Under the pieces are notes generated by a model. The model was not told the origin of the DNA and did not search any database. It saw only the letters and a list, made by a program, of their open reading frames with translations. A DNA stretch of 49,542 bases, from assembly GCA_038526275.1 (NCBI GenBank), contig JBCBGY010000008.1:1-49542 (forward strand). Direction: 5' to 3'. Made by a program: the position numbers and the translations under genes. The first letter of the stretch is position 1, and each line of letters starts with the position of its first letter. This stretch comes from 188UL27-1 sp038526275. Its GTDB lineage: Bacteria; Pseudomonadota; Alphaproteobacteria; Rhodobacterales; Rhodobacteraceae. Positions 8,453-16,569 of this stretch are shown piece after piece.

Positions 8453-9175
8453 TCAGGATACATCGTCGTCTGAAAAAACGGTCAATGTAACCCGGTCTCC
8501 CACAAACCAAGTTCGGCCAAACTCCACCGGTACCCCGACTGGGTCGATATTCACACTTTCCGTTTTAAGCAAGGGGGAGCCTTCGTTTATCCGTAAATGT
8601 GCTGCTTGTGCCGGATCCGCCCGTTCGGCGGTCAGCGACGTAGTGGACCGTGTGTAGTCGTCCAGGCCACATTGCTGCAGCGCCTTGGTCACAGAAAAAG
8701 TGTCCTTCAGGTATTCGGTTAGGCCGGAAAAACGCTCTGCGGGGAAAATACTTGTATATAACGCGATCGGTGCTCTGTCCGCCAAAGACACTGCTTCGTA
8801 GATATGTACCGTCGATCCTGCGGGCAGTTTGAGCATTTCAAGCTCGTTTTCGTCTGCGGATCGGGTTTCTAGGCGCAGCAGCTTGCGGTCCGCGATCCGG
8901 CCTTCCGCTGCCAGGTTCTGATGAAACCGAACCCGGCGACCGATCGGGTAGGGTGTTGGCTTGGCGGTGACGAACACTCCGGCCCCGCGTCGAGCGAACA
9001 CCGTGCCGCTGTCGGCCAGGTCTTTGAGGGCTCGTCGAACCGTGTGCCGATTTACGCCAAATCTTTCCGATAGCTGGGCTTCGGTCGGCATTTTGCCGCC
9101 GGGTAAATAATGACCAGCCGATATATCTTCGCGCAATGCTTGTGCGATTGCTTGCCAAATAGGTGAACGCGCCAT
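8453..9175 (-). CDS. phnF: PhnF, GntR/HutC-family repressor of phosphonate genes
   Basis: 240 residues: an N-terminal winged helix-turn-helix (about 5-70) with PTEAQLSERFGVNRHTVRRA, typical of GntR regulators, and a C-terminal UTRA ligand-binding domain (about 90-235) with the HutC-subfamily pattern. It is divergent from phnG, which is the usual position of PhnF in C-P lyase clusters. A perfect palindrome at 9234-9251 in the shared intergenic space is the obvious operator. The expected role is repression of the phn operon, and possibly of itself, relieved by a phosphonate- or phosphate-related signal. The effector cannot be read from the sequence. Confidence 0.92.
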   Translation of the reverse strand: MARSPIWQAIAQALREDISAGHYLPGGKMPTEAQLSERFGVNRHTVRRALKDLADSGTVFARRGAGVFVTAKPTPYPIGRRVRFHQNLAAEGRIADRKLLRLETRSADENELEMLKLPAGSTVHIYEAVSLADRAPIALYTSIFPAERFSGLTEYLKDTFSVTKALQQCGLDDYTRSTTSLTAERADPAQAAHLRINEGSPLLKTESVNIDPVGVPVEFGRTWFVGDRVTLTVFSDDDVS

Positions 9176-9233
9176 TTGTTACGAAACTTTCACATCATAC
9201 CACTTGTTTACGGCTCTTGCCGCTGTCAAAATT

Positions 9234-9251
9234 TGTATAGTTGTCTATACA
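9234..9251. promoter_or_regulatory. Probable PhnF operator (perfect palindrome)
   Basis: TGTATAG-TTGT-CTATACA is a perfect 7-4-7 inverted repeat located 58 nt from the phnF start and 18 nt before the phnG start. GntR/HutC regulators bind short palindromes of this type, and this is the only long perfect palindrome I see in the divergent intergenic region. Being so near phnG, a bound dimer would block initiation or early elongation of the C-P lyase operon. Confidence 0.7.
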
Positions 9252-9269
9252 TCATCACTAAATGTCCAA

Positions 9270-9710
9270 ATGAAAACTTCCTACGATCGTAAAACATGGA
9301 TGAGCTTGCTCGCCACAGCACCTGCAGAATTACTGGAGACGATGTGGGACCATGCGGGATTCGACCCTGACTTTAGCACATTACGCAAGCCAGAAATCGG
9401 TTCTGTTATGGTTCGTGGTCGATTAGGTGGGGGTGGAGCTGCCTTTAATATGGGCGAAATGACCGTCACACGCTGCTCTGTTCAGCTTCGCGAGGGCGTC
9501 GTCGGCCACAGTTATGTTCAGGGCCGCGACAAGGAAAAGGCCCAACTGGCCGCCTTAGCGGATGCAATGATGCAGACAGATCTCGCAAGTGAGGTGCAAC
9601 TACGTGTTTTGGACCCTCTGCAGAAGGCGAAGGATGCACGCAAAACCGAACGCGCGGAAAAGGCTGCGGCAACGAAAGTCGAGTTCTTTACCTTGGTCCG
9701 GGGCGAATGA
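9270..9710 (+). CDS. phnG: PhnG, C-P lyase core subunit
   Basis: 146 residues, close to the usual PhnG length of about 150. The start at 9270 (MKTSYDRKTWMSLLA) matches the family N-terminus; an upstream in-frame start at 9204 would place the palindromic operator inside the gene. PhnG is part of the PhnG2H2I2J2 complex. With PhnI it helps transfer the phosphonate onto ATP to make ribose 5-triphosphate-linked phosphonate, which PhnJ later cleaves. The stop overlaps the phnH start (ATGA), so the operon is translationally coupled. It is the first gene after the operator. Confidence 0.93.
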   Translation: MKTSYDRKTWMSLLATAPAELLETMWDHAGFDPDFSTLRKPEIGSVMVRGRLGGGGAAFNMGEMTVTRCSVQLREGVVGHSYVQGRDKEKAQLAALADAMMQTDLASEVQLRVLDPLQKAKDARKTERAEKAAATKVEFFTLVRGE

Positions 9711-10282
9711 TGAACGCACGCTCTCCTTATGAAGGCGGATTTGCCGATCAGTCCATCGACGCTGCAAAGGCGTTCCGGGCCTGTCTGGAAGCTTTGGCGC
9801 GCCCCGGCCGGATCGAACAAATCGCAGGTGCCATGCCGCCCGCGCCGCTGTCTGTCGCAGCCGGAAGTCTGTTATTGACGCTTTGTGATCAAGAAACTCC
9901 GGTGCATCTGGCCGCATCTCATGCCGGATCGGAGATCGCAGACTGGTTGCGGTTCCAGACCGGGGCGCCCTTGGTGCCAGCAGAAAAGGCTCAGTTTGCG
10001 ATAGGCCATTGGGAGGCGCTGCAGCCGTTAGATCGGTATCGCGTCGGCACTCCGGAATATCCCGACCAGTCGGCCACACTGATTGTCGAATGCCCCGATC
10101 TAGGCGGCAGCGCGCACAAACTGACCGGTCCCGGCATCGAAACGGCGCATTACATGAACTTGCCTGATCTGGCGGCGTTCCAGGTCAATAGTGCGCTCTT
10201 TCCCTTGGGGCTCGATTTCTATTTTACAGCGGGCGACCGGTTGGCAGGTCTTCCGAGGACAACACAGGTGGAGGCTGCCTAA
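9707..10282 (+). CDS. phnH: PhnH, C-P lyase core subunit
   Basis: 191 residues, normal for PhnH. The N-terminus (YEGGFADQSIDAAKAFRACLEALARPGRI) carries the family pattern of an Ala/Arg helix followed by ARPG. PhnH is a structural subunit of the C-P lyase core complex with PhnG, PhnI and PhnJ and is needed for the first, nucleoside-phosphonate-forming step. Two consecutive ATG codons (9707 and 9710) are possible starts. Its TAA stop overlaps the phnI ATG by one base. Confidence 0.93.
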   Translation: MMNARSPYEGGFADQSIDAAKAFRACLEALARPGRIEQIAGAMPPAPLSVAAGSLLLTLCDQETPVHLAASHAGSEIADWLRFQTGAPLVPAEKAQFAIGHWEALQPLDRYRVGTPEYPDQSATLIVECPDLGGSAHKLTGPGIETAHYMNLPDLAAFQVNSALFPLGLDFYFTAGDRLAGLPRTTQVEAA

Positions 10283-11418
10283 TGTATGTCGCAGTAAAGG
10301 GCGGCGAGAAGGCCATTGAGAATGCCCATGCATGGCTCGCCGAAGAACGGCGCGGCGCGCCAGAGGTCGCGGAACTGACCGTGGCGCAGATTCGCGAACA
10401 GATGGCATTGGCCGTCGACCGGGTCATGGCCGAAGGCTCGCTTTATGATCCGGACCTGGCAGCCTTGGCAATCAAGCAGGCCAGGGGAGATCTGATCGAA
10501 GCGATCTTCCTGATCCGCGCCTATCGAACCACATTGCCGCGCTTCGGCCATTCAACACCGGTTGATACGGGCGCAATGGCGGTCGATCGCCGCGTTTCTG
10601 CGACGTTCAAGGATGTGCCGGGCGGGCAGGTGCTTGGCCCTACATTCGATTACACGCATCGACTGCTTGATTTTAAGCTGGCAGCCGATGGTGAAGTGCC
10701 CGAAGCGCCCAAGGCACCGGCAGCCGAAGGGGACGTGCCGCACATCACCGAGTTTCTGAACAAGGAAGGCCTGATTCAGACGGAGCCACCGGGCAATGAC
10801 GAAACTCCACCTGACTTGACCCGCGAACCTTTGGAATTGCCCGCGGATCGTACCCTGCGGATGCAGGCCTTGGTCCGGGCGGACGAGGGGTTCACCCTTG
10901 GCATGGCCTATTCCACGCAGCGGGGCTATGGGCGCAACCACGCCTTTGTCGGCGAACTGCGCATTGGAACCGTCGCCGTGGAAGTCGACATTCCGGAGCT
11001 GGGTTTTGCTGTCGAAATTGGTGAAGTGCGCCTGACCGAGTGCGAAACGGTCAACCAGTTTCTCGGCAGCGGCTCGACACCACCGCAATTCACGCGCGGT
11101 TACGGTCTGATCTTCGGCATGTGCGAACGAAAAGCCATTTCCGTCGCCCTGGTCGAGCGGGCTTTGCGGTCGAAGGAACTGGGCGAGGAAAGAACCGGAT
11201 CGCCTGCACAGGACGAAGAGTTTGTGCTTTATCACTGCGATAACATCCAGGCGACCGGTTTCCTGGAACATATCAAGCTGCCCCATTACGTCGATTTTCA
11301 GTCGGAATCCGAACTGGTCCGAAGGCTTCGTGAGGAATTCGTGGCGGCCCAAGAAGCCGAAACTGCAGCAAACGACCCTGACCAGCCAATGCCCGTCCCC
11401 GAGACAGCCGGTGAATGA
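10282..11418 (+). CDS. phnI: PhnI, nucleosidase subunit of C-P lyase
   Basis: 378 residues, against about 354 in E. coli. The start MYVAVKGGEKAIENAHAWLAEERRG and the central TFDYTHRLLDFKL are typical of PhnI. PhnI displaces adenine from ATP with a phosphonate, forming alpha-D-ribose 1-phosphonate 5-triphosphate together with PhnG, PhnH and PhnL. The C-terminal 25 residues are Ala/Glu/Pro-rich and probably a variable tail. The next gene starts 36 nt downstream, a slightly wider gap than elsewhere in the cluster. Confidence 0.94.
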   Translation: MYVAVKGGEKAIENAHAWLAEERRGAPEVAELTVAQIREQMALAVDRVMAEGSLYDPDLAALAIKQARGDLIEAIFLIRAYRTTLPRFGHSTPVDTGAMAVDRRVSATFKDVPGGQVLGPTFDYTHRLLDFKLAADGEVPEAPKAPAAEGDVPHITEFLNKEGLIQTEPPGNDETPPDLTREPLELPADRTLRMQALVRADEGFTLGMAYSTQRGYGRNHAFVGELRIGTVAVEVDIPELGFAVEIGEVRLTECETVNQFLGSGSTPPQFTRGYGLIFGMCERKAISVALVERALRSKELGEERTGSPAQDEEFVLYHCDNIQATGFLEHIKLPHYVDFQSESELVRRLREEFVAAQEAETAANDPDQPMPVPETAGE

Positions 11419-11454
11419 CCTCGCCCGCCTGGCGGCCCGAACGAGACGTAACAA

Positions 11455-12339
11455 GTGACCGACTATAACTACGCCTATCTCGACGAACAGACCAAACGGA
11501 TGATCCGGCGAGCCCTTCTGAAAGGGATTGCCATTCCCGGATACCAGGTGCCCTTCGCCAGCCGGGAGATGCCCATGCCCTATGGCTGGGGCACTGGTGG
11601 CATTCAGGTCTCTGCTTCCGTGCTGATGCCTTCGGATACGTTGAAGGTCATCGATCAGGGTGCAGACGACACCACCAACGCTGTCTCCATTCGCAAGTTC
11701 TTTGAACAAACCGCGCAGGTCAAAACGACAGAGGCCACAACGAAAGCCACGGTCATCCAGACCCGGCACCGGATCCCGGAACAGCCGTTGAGCGAGGGGC
11801 AGATCCTTGTCTACCAAGTTCCGATACCAGAGCCGCTTCGGTTTCTGGAACCGCGCGAAACCGAGACCCGCAAAATGCACAGCCTGGAAGAATACGGTCT
11901 GATGCATGTCAAACTGTATGAAGACATCGCCCAGCACGGCCATATTGCGACAGCCTATGACTATCCGGTGCGCGTCGAGGGCCGCTATGTGATGGATCCG
12001 TCTCCGATTCCGAAATTCGACAATCCAAAGCTCTCGATGGCGGCCATTCAATTGTTTGGAGCGGGACGGGAACAGCGCATCTATGCTCTGCCGCCCTATA
12101 CCGAAGTGATCAGCCTGGATTTCGACGATCACCCGTTCGAGGCCTCAAAAGCCGATCATTGCTGCGATCTGTGCGGTGCATCGACCAGTTACCTGGACGA
12201 GGTGATTATCGACGATGACGGTGGGCGGATGTTTGTCTGCTCAGATACTGACTATTGCCAAACGCGACGCGCTCAAGGGCATGTTGGTCGGCTCGGTGTC
12301 CCGCAAGAAAAAGTCCTGGCCAGTGGAGCAAAGCCATGA
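11455..12339 (+). CDS. phnJ: PhnJ, radical-SAM C-P lyase
   Basis: 294 residues, against 281 in E. coli. PhnJ is the radical S-adenosylmethionine enzyme that breaks the carbon-phosphorus bond and leaves a 5-phosphoribosyl 1,2-cyclic phosphate. The C-terminal cysteine cluster is visible as CCDLCGAST followed by FVCSDTDYC, which supplies the [4Fe-4S] ligands and the catalytic Cys. The N-terminus NYAYLDEQTKRMIRRALLKG is characteristic. The start codon is GTG at 11455. The stop overlaps the phnK ATG (ATGA). Confidence 0.95.
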   Translation: MTDYNYAYLDEQTKRMIRRALLKGIAIPGYQVPFASREMPMPYGWGTGGIQVSASVLMPSDTLKVIDQGADDTTNAVSIRKFFEQTAQVKTTEATTKATVIQTRHRIPEQPLSEGQILVYQVPIPEPLRFLEPRETETRKMHSLEEYGLMHVKLYEDIAQHGHIATAYDYPVRVEGRYVMDPSPIPKFDNPKLSMAAIQLFGAGREQRIYALPPYTEVISLDFDDHPFEASKADHCCDLCGASTSYLDEVIIDDDGGRMFVCSDTDYCQTRRAQGHVGRLGVPQEKVLASGAKP

Positions 12340-13106
12340 CTCCTTTGCTCAGCGTTCGAAATCTGTCGAAATTCTATGACGGTCGTATCGGGTGTGGCGA
12401 CGTGTCGTTTGACCTCTATCCCGGCGAGGTGATGGGGATCGTTGGGGAAAGCGGTTCTGGCAAGTCAACCTTGCTTAACGCCATGGCGGGGCATTTGGCA
12501 CCTGATCGCGGACAGGTCCTGTTCGACACGCGGGCAGGCGGCCTTGTCGACACTGTGCAGATGTCAGAGCCCGAACGCCGCATGCTCAGCCGCACAGATT
12601 GGGCGTTTGTTCATCAGAATCCGCGTGACGGACTTCGGATGGCGGTCAGCGCGGGGGGCAATGTGGGCGACCGTTTGATGGCTGTGGGCGCGCGCCATTA
12701 CGGAGATATTCGGCAAACGGCAGAGGATTGGCTTCAGCGGGTCGAGATCGAGGTTGACCGGATCGACGACAAGCCGCGCGCCTTTTCCGGTGGCATGCAG
12801 CAGCGGTTGCAGATTGCGCGGAACCTCGTGACCAATCCGCGCCTGGTTTTCATGGATGAGCCGACGGGTGGGCTGGATGTGTCTGTTCAGGCCCGGCTGC
12901 TGGATTTGCTGCGCAGCCTTGTGCGCGAAATGGGCCTGAGCGCGATCATTGTCACCCACGACCTCGCCGTGGTGCGGTTGCTCGCGGACCGGTTGATGGT
13001 GATGAAATCCGGGCAGGTCGTGGAGGCGGGGCTGACCGACCAGGTCCTGGATGATCCGCAACACAAATATACCCAGCTTCTGGTCTCTTCGATCTTGCAG
13101 GTATAA
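12336..13106 (+). CDS. phnK: PhnK, ABC-type ATPase of C-P lyase
   Basis: 256 residues. It has Walker A GESGSGKST, signature FSGGMQQRLQIARNL, Walker B LVFMDEPTGGLD and the switch His in VTHDLAV, so it is an intact ABC ATPase. PhnK docks on the PhnGHIJ core rather than on a membrane permease. The ATG at 12336 overlaps the phnJ stop; an upstream in-frame start at 12255 would overlap phnJ by more than 80 nt and is rejected. About 300 nt separate this gene from phnL, unusual for the otherwise overlapping cluster. Confidence 0.93.
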   Translation: MTPLLSVRNLSKFYDGRIGCGDVSFDLYPGEVMGIVGESGSGKSTLLNAMAGHLAPDRGQVLFDTRAGGLVDTVQMSEPERRMLSRTDWAFVHQNPRDGLRMAVSAGGNVGDRLMAVGARHYGDIRQTAEDWLQRVEIEVDRIDDKPRAFSGGMQQRLQIARNLVTNPRLVFMDEPTGGLDVSVQARLLDLLRSLVREMGLSAIIVTHDLAVVRLLADRLMVMKSGQVVEAGLTDQVLDDPQHKYTQLLVSSILQV

Positions 13107-13167
13107 ATCGGTCACGTCGTCCGGTGTTCGATCACCGTTGCGCATTGCTTGGGATAAATTGTTGAAG

Positions 13168-13404
13168 ATGCGTTTTGCAGATCTTTCAAAGGCTGGCTGG
13201 TTCGACGTGGATGCTGCGTGGTCTGAACCGGCGCGATATGCAATGGGACCAAAACCCAAAACGCCATTCATGACTTCACCCCTAGGCACGAAATTTGACG
13301 CCCAACTGGTACGTCTGACGGAAGTTTACCCTGCGTCACTTTCCGTCATATTGGCGTCACCGGTTTTGAACTACACGTATTTCTGGTGGAAAAGGTGGTG
13401 GTGA
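13168..13404 (+). CDS. Possible 78-residue ORF between phnK and phnL (doubtful)
   Basis: The 297 nt between phnK and phnL contain one open frame from ATG 13168 whose TGA overlaps the phnL ATG at 13404, the same stop/start coupling seen at other junctions of this cluster. The predicted peptide has no recognisable domain, ends in a run of aromatic and basic residues (YFWWKRWW), and has no convincing ribosome binding site. The space may instead hold an internal promoter or processing site for phnLN. I see no terminator-like hairpin in it. Confidence 0.25.
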   Translation: MRFADLSKAGWFDVDAAWSEPARYAMGPKPKTPFMTSPLGTKFDAQLVRLTEVYPASLSVILASPVLNYTYFWWKRWW

Positions 13405-14093
13405 TGGAAGCTGTTATAGATGTGCGTGCTTTGGATAAGGCGTTCATCTTGCACAATCAGGGTGGGGTGACCATTCCGGTTCTCTCCGGAGCAGACGTGC
13501 AAGTGAATGCGGGTGAATGCGTGGCGCTGACTGGCCTTTCTGGCTCGGGTAAGTCCACGTTGATGCGTTTGATTTATGGGAACTATTTGGCGCGGGCGGG
13601 CTCGATCAGGGTCCAGGGCACAGATATTGTCACCGCCACACCGCGCGAAATCGTGGCGCTGCGCCGTGAGGTGCTGGGCTATGTCAGCCAGTTTCTGCGG
13701 GTCGTGCCGCGGGTGCCCACGATTGACGTTGTCGCGGAACCTTTGCTGCATGTGGGCGTGGAACCCAACGTCGCCGAAGCGCGCGCGGCGGAGTTGCTGG
13801 AACGGTTGAACATCCCGCAAACGCTATGGTCGTTGTCGCCCACGACCTTCTCCGGCGGAGAACAACAGCGGGTCAACATTGCCCGCGGCTTTGCCCATCC
13901 ATTTCCAGCGCTTCTTCTGGACGAACCGACCGCCAGCCTGGACCAGGTCAATCGCGAGACGGTTTTGAAACTGATCGAAGAGGCTAAGGCGCGGGGCGCC
14001 GCGATCCTTGGGATCTTCCACGACGTCGCGGCGCGGGAACGGGTCGCCGACCGCGAAATCGATGTGTCCCGCTTTACTCCGGAGGCCGCCTGA
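13404..14093 (+). CDS. phnL: PhnL, ABC-type ATPase of C-P lyase
   Basis: 229 residues starting at ATG 13404, close to the 226 of E. coli PhnL; a GTG at 13386 would add six residues. It has Walker A GLSGSGKST, the signature FSGGEQQRVNIARGF and Walker B LLLDEPTASLD. The motif LGYVSQFLRVVPRVP after the Walker A region is characteristic of PhnL. PhnL is needed with PhnGHI for ribose-1-phosphonate 5-triphosphate formation. The stop lies 1 nt before the phnN start. Confidence 0.93.
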   Translation: MEAVIDVRALDKAFILHNQGGVTIPVLSGADVQVNAGECVALTGLSGSGKSTLMRLIYGNYLARAGSIRVQGTDIVTATPREIVALRREVLGYVSQFLRVVPRVPTIDVVAEPLLHVGVEPNVAEARAAELLERLNIPQTLWSLSPTTFSGGEQQRVNIARGFAHPFPALLLDEPTASLDQVNRETVLKLIEEAKARGAAILGIFHDVAARERVADREIDVSRFTPEAA

Positions 14094-14094
14094 C

Positions 14095-14634
14095 ATGGCA
14101 GTGCTCGCGGCCTTCGTCGGTCCGTCCGGGGCGGGCAAAGACACGCTGATGGAAGCTGTTCACACGGCCCAGCCCGACAGCCATATTGTGCGGCGGGTGA
14201 TCACGCGGCCCGCCAGCGCGGGGGGAGAAGTGTTTGAAGGTGTGACCACCGAAGTGTTCATGCGCCGGGCGCGGGCAGGGGATTTTGCGCTGCACTGGCA
14301 GGCCCATGATCTGCACTATGGGATTCCGGCGCAGGTTGATGAAGAGTTGGATGCGGGCACGCTTTGCCTCGTGAACCTGTCGCGTAACGTTCTGGGCCAG
14401 GCGGCGCGCCGCTTTCCCAGCCTGCATGTGTTCAATATCACAGCGTCGCCCGAAGTCCTGGCCGAAAGACTGGCCAAGCGGGGGCGGGAATCGAAGGATC
14501 AGATCTTGCGCCGTCTGTCTCGCAAGCCTGACCGGTTTCCGCCGGATCTAAAATTGACGGAGATCGTCAATGAAGGACCGGTCAGCAAAGCTGTGCGTCA
14601 AGTGCTCGCCGCTCTTCATCCGGCTAAGGCGTAG
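14095..14634 (+). CDS. phnN: PhnN, ribose 1,5-bisphosphate phosphokinase
   Basis: 179 residues with the P-loop GPSGAGKDT near the N-terminus and the guanylate-kinase-like pattern RRVITRPASAGGE. PhnN phosphorylates ribose 1,5-bisphosphate, the product of phosphonate ribose opening, to PRPP. The start ATG 14095 follows the phnL stop directly; the longer frame from 14008 lies inside phnL. The 3' end overlaps by 19 nt the convergent gene on the other strand, so phnN transcripts that continue to phnM must run through that gene in antisense. Confidence 0.92.
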   Translation: MAVLAAFVGPSGAGKDTLMEAVHTAQPDSHIVRRVITRPASAGGEVFEGVTTEVFMRRARAGDFALHWQAHDLHYGIPAQVDEELDAGTLCLVNLSRNVLGQAARRFPSLHVFNITASPEVLAERLAKRGRESKDQILRRLSRKPDRFPPDLKLTEIVNEGPVSKAVRQVLAALHPAKA

Positions 14635-15305
14635 CGGCGCAATACATGAAAAAGCCCGAGTTGATCAGATCCCAGCAACGACATGCTGTCGATCACAAAC
14701 GGCCGCTGCAGGATTGGCTCCAGAAGCGGCTCCAGCACGGCCATCGTCGCGGCAAGGTCCGCCGGTTCCAGTGGCCCGGTCAGTGTCATGTGAAAGCGGA
14801 ACTGGTCCATCACATAGGGATAACCCCAGGCGGCCAGATTGGCCTCTTGTGCCGGGGAGAGTTTCGCCTTGCGCCGACGCGCCAGTTCGGTCGAACTGGG
14901 AGGCGCGCGAAACCCGTCGAGATTTTTCACGATGGTGCTGGCCACGTTGCCCAGATCCGCCGCATCGCCGTCTGGCACAAGTGCCAGAAAGCGTCCCAAC
15001 TGCGCGAGCTTCAAGCCCGGCAGGGTAACTTTGGCCAGGCTGCCGCACAAAGCCTCCGTTTCCGTCATCAGATCCGCCAAGGTGGTGCCGTCGGCCAGAA
15101 AGAATGGCGGCTTGATTGTGCCGTGAAAGCCGTATTTCCGGGGCCTCGAGGTGATTTGCGCCAAGGGGCAGGGCAGCCCGTCTATCGTCGCATGCGCAAT
15201 GGCTGCGCCCGCGGCGCTGTCCCATCCCAACCATTTTGCGCCAAACTCGGCCAAAGGCCCTTCCGGCGTATAATAGACCGCGTATCGCGTGACCCCGTCC
15301 ACCAT
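14616..15305 (-). CDS. DUF1045 phosphonate-cluster protein, 2H phosphoesterase-like
   Basis: About 229 residues; start uncertain (ATG 15305, ATG 15314, or GTG 15302, the last best placed behind GGGGGA). Two H-x-T/S-hydrophobic motifs, FHGTIKPP and FHMTLTGPL, mark the 2H phosphoesterase superfamily, whose members act on cyclic or 2',5'-linked phosphoesters. The family is known as a phosphonate-operon protein. No phnP gene for the ribose cyclic phosphate step is visible here, so this protein is a candidate for opening the 1,2-cyclic phosphate; that is inference. It sits in reverse between phnN and phnM. Confidence 0.8.
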   Translation of the reverse strand: MVDGVTRYAVYYTPEGPLAEFGAKWLGWDSAAGAAIAHATIDGLPCPLAQITSRPRKYGFHGTIKPPFFLADGTTLADLMTETEALCGSLAKVTLPGLKLAQLGRFLALVPDGDAADLGNVASTIVKNLDGFRAPPSSTELARRRKAKLSPAQEANLAAWGYPYVMDQFRFHMTLTGPLEPADLAATMAVLEPLLEPILQRPFVIDSMSLLGSDQLGLFHVLRRYALAG

Positions 15306-15327
15306 TTCCCCCATCGATAGGTGACAC

Positions 15328-16500
15328 ATGCATCTTGATCAAACTGCGATCAGCACCGGAGATCAGGTGTTTGTCAATGCCCGCCTCGTGCTGCCTGACG
15401 AAGTGATAACGGGCAGCGTGCTCGTGCGCGATGGTCAGATTGCCGCGATAGAGTCCGGACCGGTTCCGGTTGGGGTATCCGCCATCGATTGCGAGGGCGA
15501 TTTCCTGTCGCCAGGGTTGATCGAGCTGCACACCGATAACCTGGAGCGACATATCCAGCCGCGTCCCCGCGTCGAGTGGCCCCACGGCCCGGCAATCGTG
15601 GCCCATGATGCAGAGCTGGCCGGGTGCGGGATCACCACCGTTTTCGATGCGATCCGGGTCGGATCTATCCCGAGTCGTTCCAAAGAGGGTTACAGCAAAT
15701 ATGCCCGCGACATGGCTACCGAGATTCTGGAGATGCGGGCCGCGGGCGCGTTGAAGATCAGCCACCATTTGCATCTGCGCGCCGAGACCTGCTCTGAGAC
15801 CCTGATCGAGGAATTGGAAGAGTTCGGGCCGGAAGACCGCGTGGGCATTGTCAGCTTGATGGATCACACGCCGGGCCAACGGCAGTTCACGGACATCTCG
15901 AAATTCGCCGACTATGTCCTTGGTAAGTCTGGCATGTCGCAGGATTCGTTCGATGAATATTGCGACTTCCTGATCGATCTTCATGACCGGCTCGGTGCGG
16001 CCCATGACGCGGCCACGGTAGATGCGGCTAACCGGTTCGGCGCACTACTCGCCAGTCATGACGACTCAACCGAAGAACAAGTTTCGGTTTCAGCGGGGTA
16101 CGGTGTGAAGCTCGCAGAGTTTCCGACGACCGAAATTGCGGCTGCGGCCTGTCGTTCCAACGATATTCAAGTGATGATGGGGGCGCCGAACCTGATCCGG
16201 GGTGGGTCGCATTCGGGCAATGTCGCCGCTGCCCAATTGGCGAATGCGGATTTGCTGGATGTTCTTTCTTCGGACTATGTCCCCGCTGCCTTGCTAACGG
16301 GCGCAATGATCTTGGCGGATCTTTGGGACGACGTGGCTCGGGGGTTGGCAACTGTGACGGCTGCGCCGGCGGAGGCGACGGGTCTGACCGATAGGGGCCG
16401 TCTGGCCGTAGGTCTGCGGGCCGACTTGATCCGCCTGCGTCGGGTGCAGGGCGTGGCAATGGTGCGCGGTGTGTGGGTTCAGGGTCAACGTGTCGGCTGA
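15328..16500 (+). CDS. phnM: PhnM, ribose 1-phosphonate 5-triphosphate diphosphatase
   Basis: 390 residues of the amidohydrolase superfamily. The metal-ligand motif appears as LSPGLIELHTDNLERH, with further motifs HHLHLRAET, SLMDHTPGQRQF and SHDDST, all typical of PhnM. It removes pyrophosphate from the ribose-phosphonate 5-triphosphate to give the PhnJ substrate. The start lies only about 23 nt from the divergent DUF1045 start, so there is no room for two normal promoters; either promoters lie inside coding DNA or phnM is reached by read-through from phnN. Confidence 0.94.
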   Translation: MHLDQTAISTGDQVFVNARLVLPDEVITGSVLVRDGQIAAIESGPVPVGVSAIDCEGDFLSPGLIELHTDNLERHIQPRPRVEWPHGPAIVAHDAELAGCGITTVFDAIRVGSIPSRSKEGYSKYARDMATEILEMRAAGALKISHHLHLRAETCSETLIEELEEFGPEDRVGIVSLMDHTPGQRQFTDISKFADYVLGKSGMSQDSFDEYCDFLIDLHDRLGAAHDAATVDAANRFGALLASHDDSTEEQVSVSAGYGVKLAEFPTTEIAAAACRSNDIQVMMGAPNLIRGGSHSGNVAAAQLANADLLDVLSSDYVPAALLTGAMILADLWDDVARGLATVTAAPAEATGLTDRGRLAVGLRADLIRLRRVQGVAMVRGVWVQGQRVG

Positions 16501-16569
16501 GCCTTAGCAAAATATTTGCGAACTCGGGTTAAAGCGCTCTCAGGGTCTCTGGGAAGTGGGAGTGCGGCT

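Noticed and set aside
9204..9269. Upstream extension of phnG
   Set aside because: It would place the perfect operator palindrome inside the gene, and the family N-terminus begins at 9270.
10552..12132. 526-codon open frame on the minus strand opposite phnI and phnJ
   Set aside because: It mirrors well-supported phn genes codon by codon, has the His/Gln/Arg-rich composition of an antisense shadow and no recognisable domain.
14665..16005. 446-codon open frame on the minus strand across DUF1045 and phnM
   Set aside because: Its second half repeats out-of-frame DUF1045 coding sequence and its first half is antisense to phnM; no domain or ribosome binding site.
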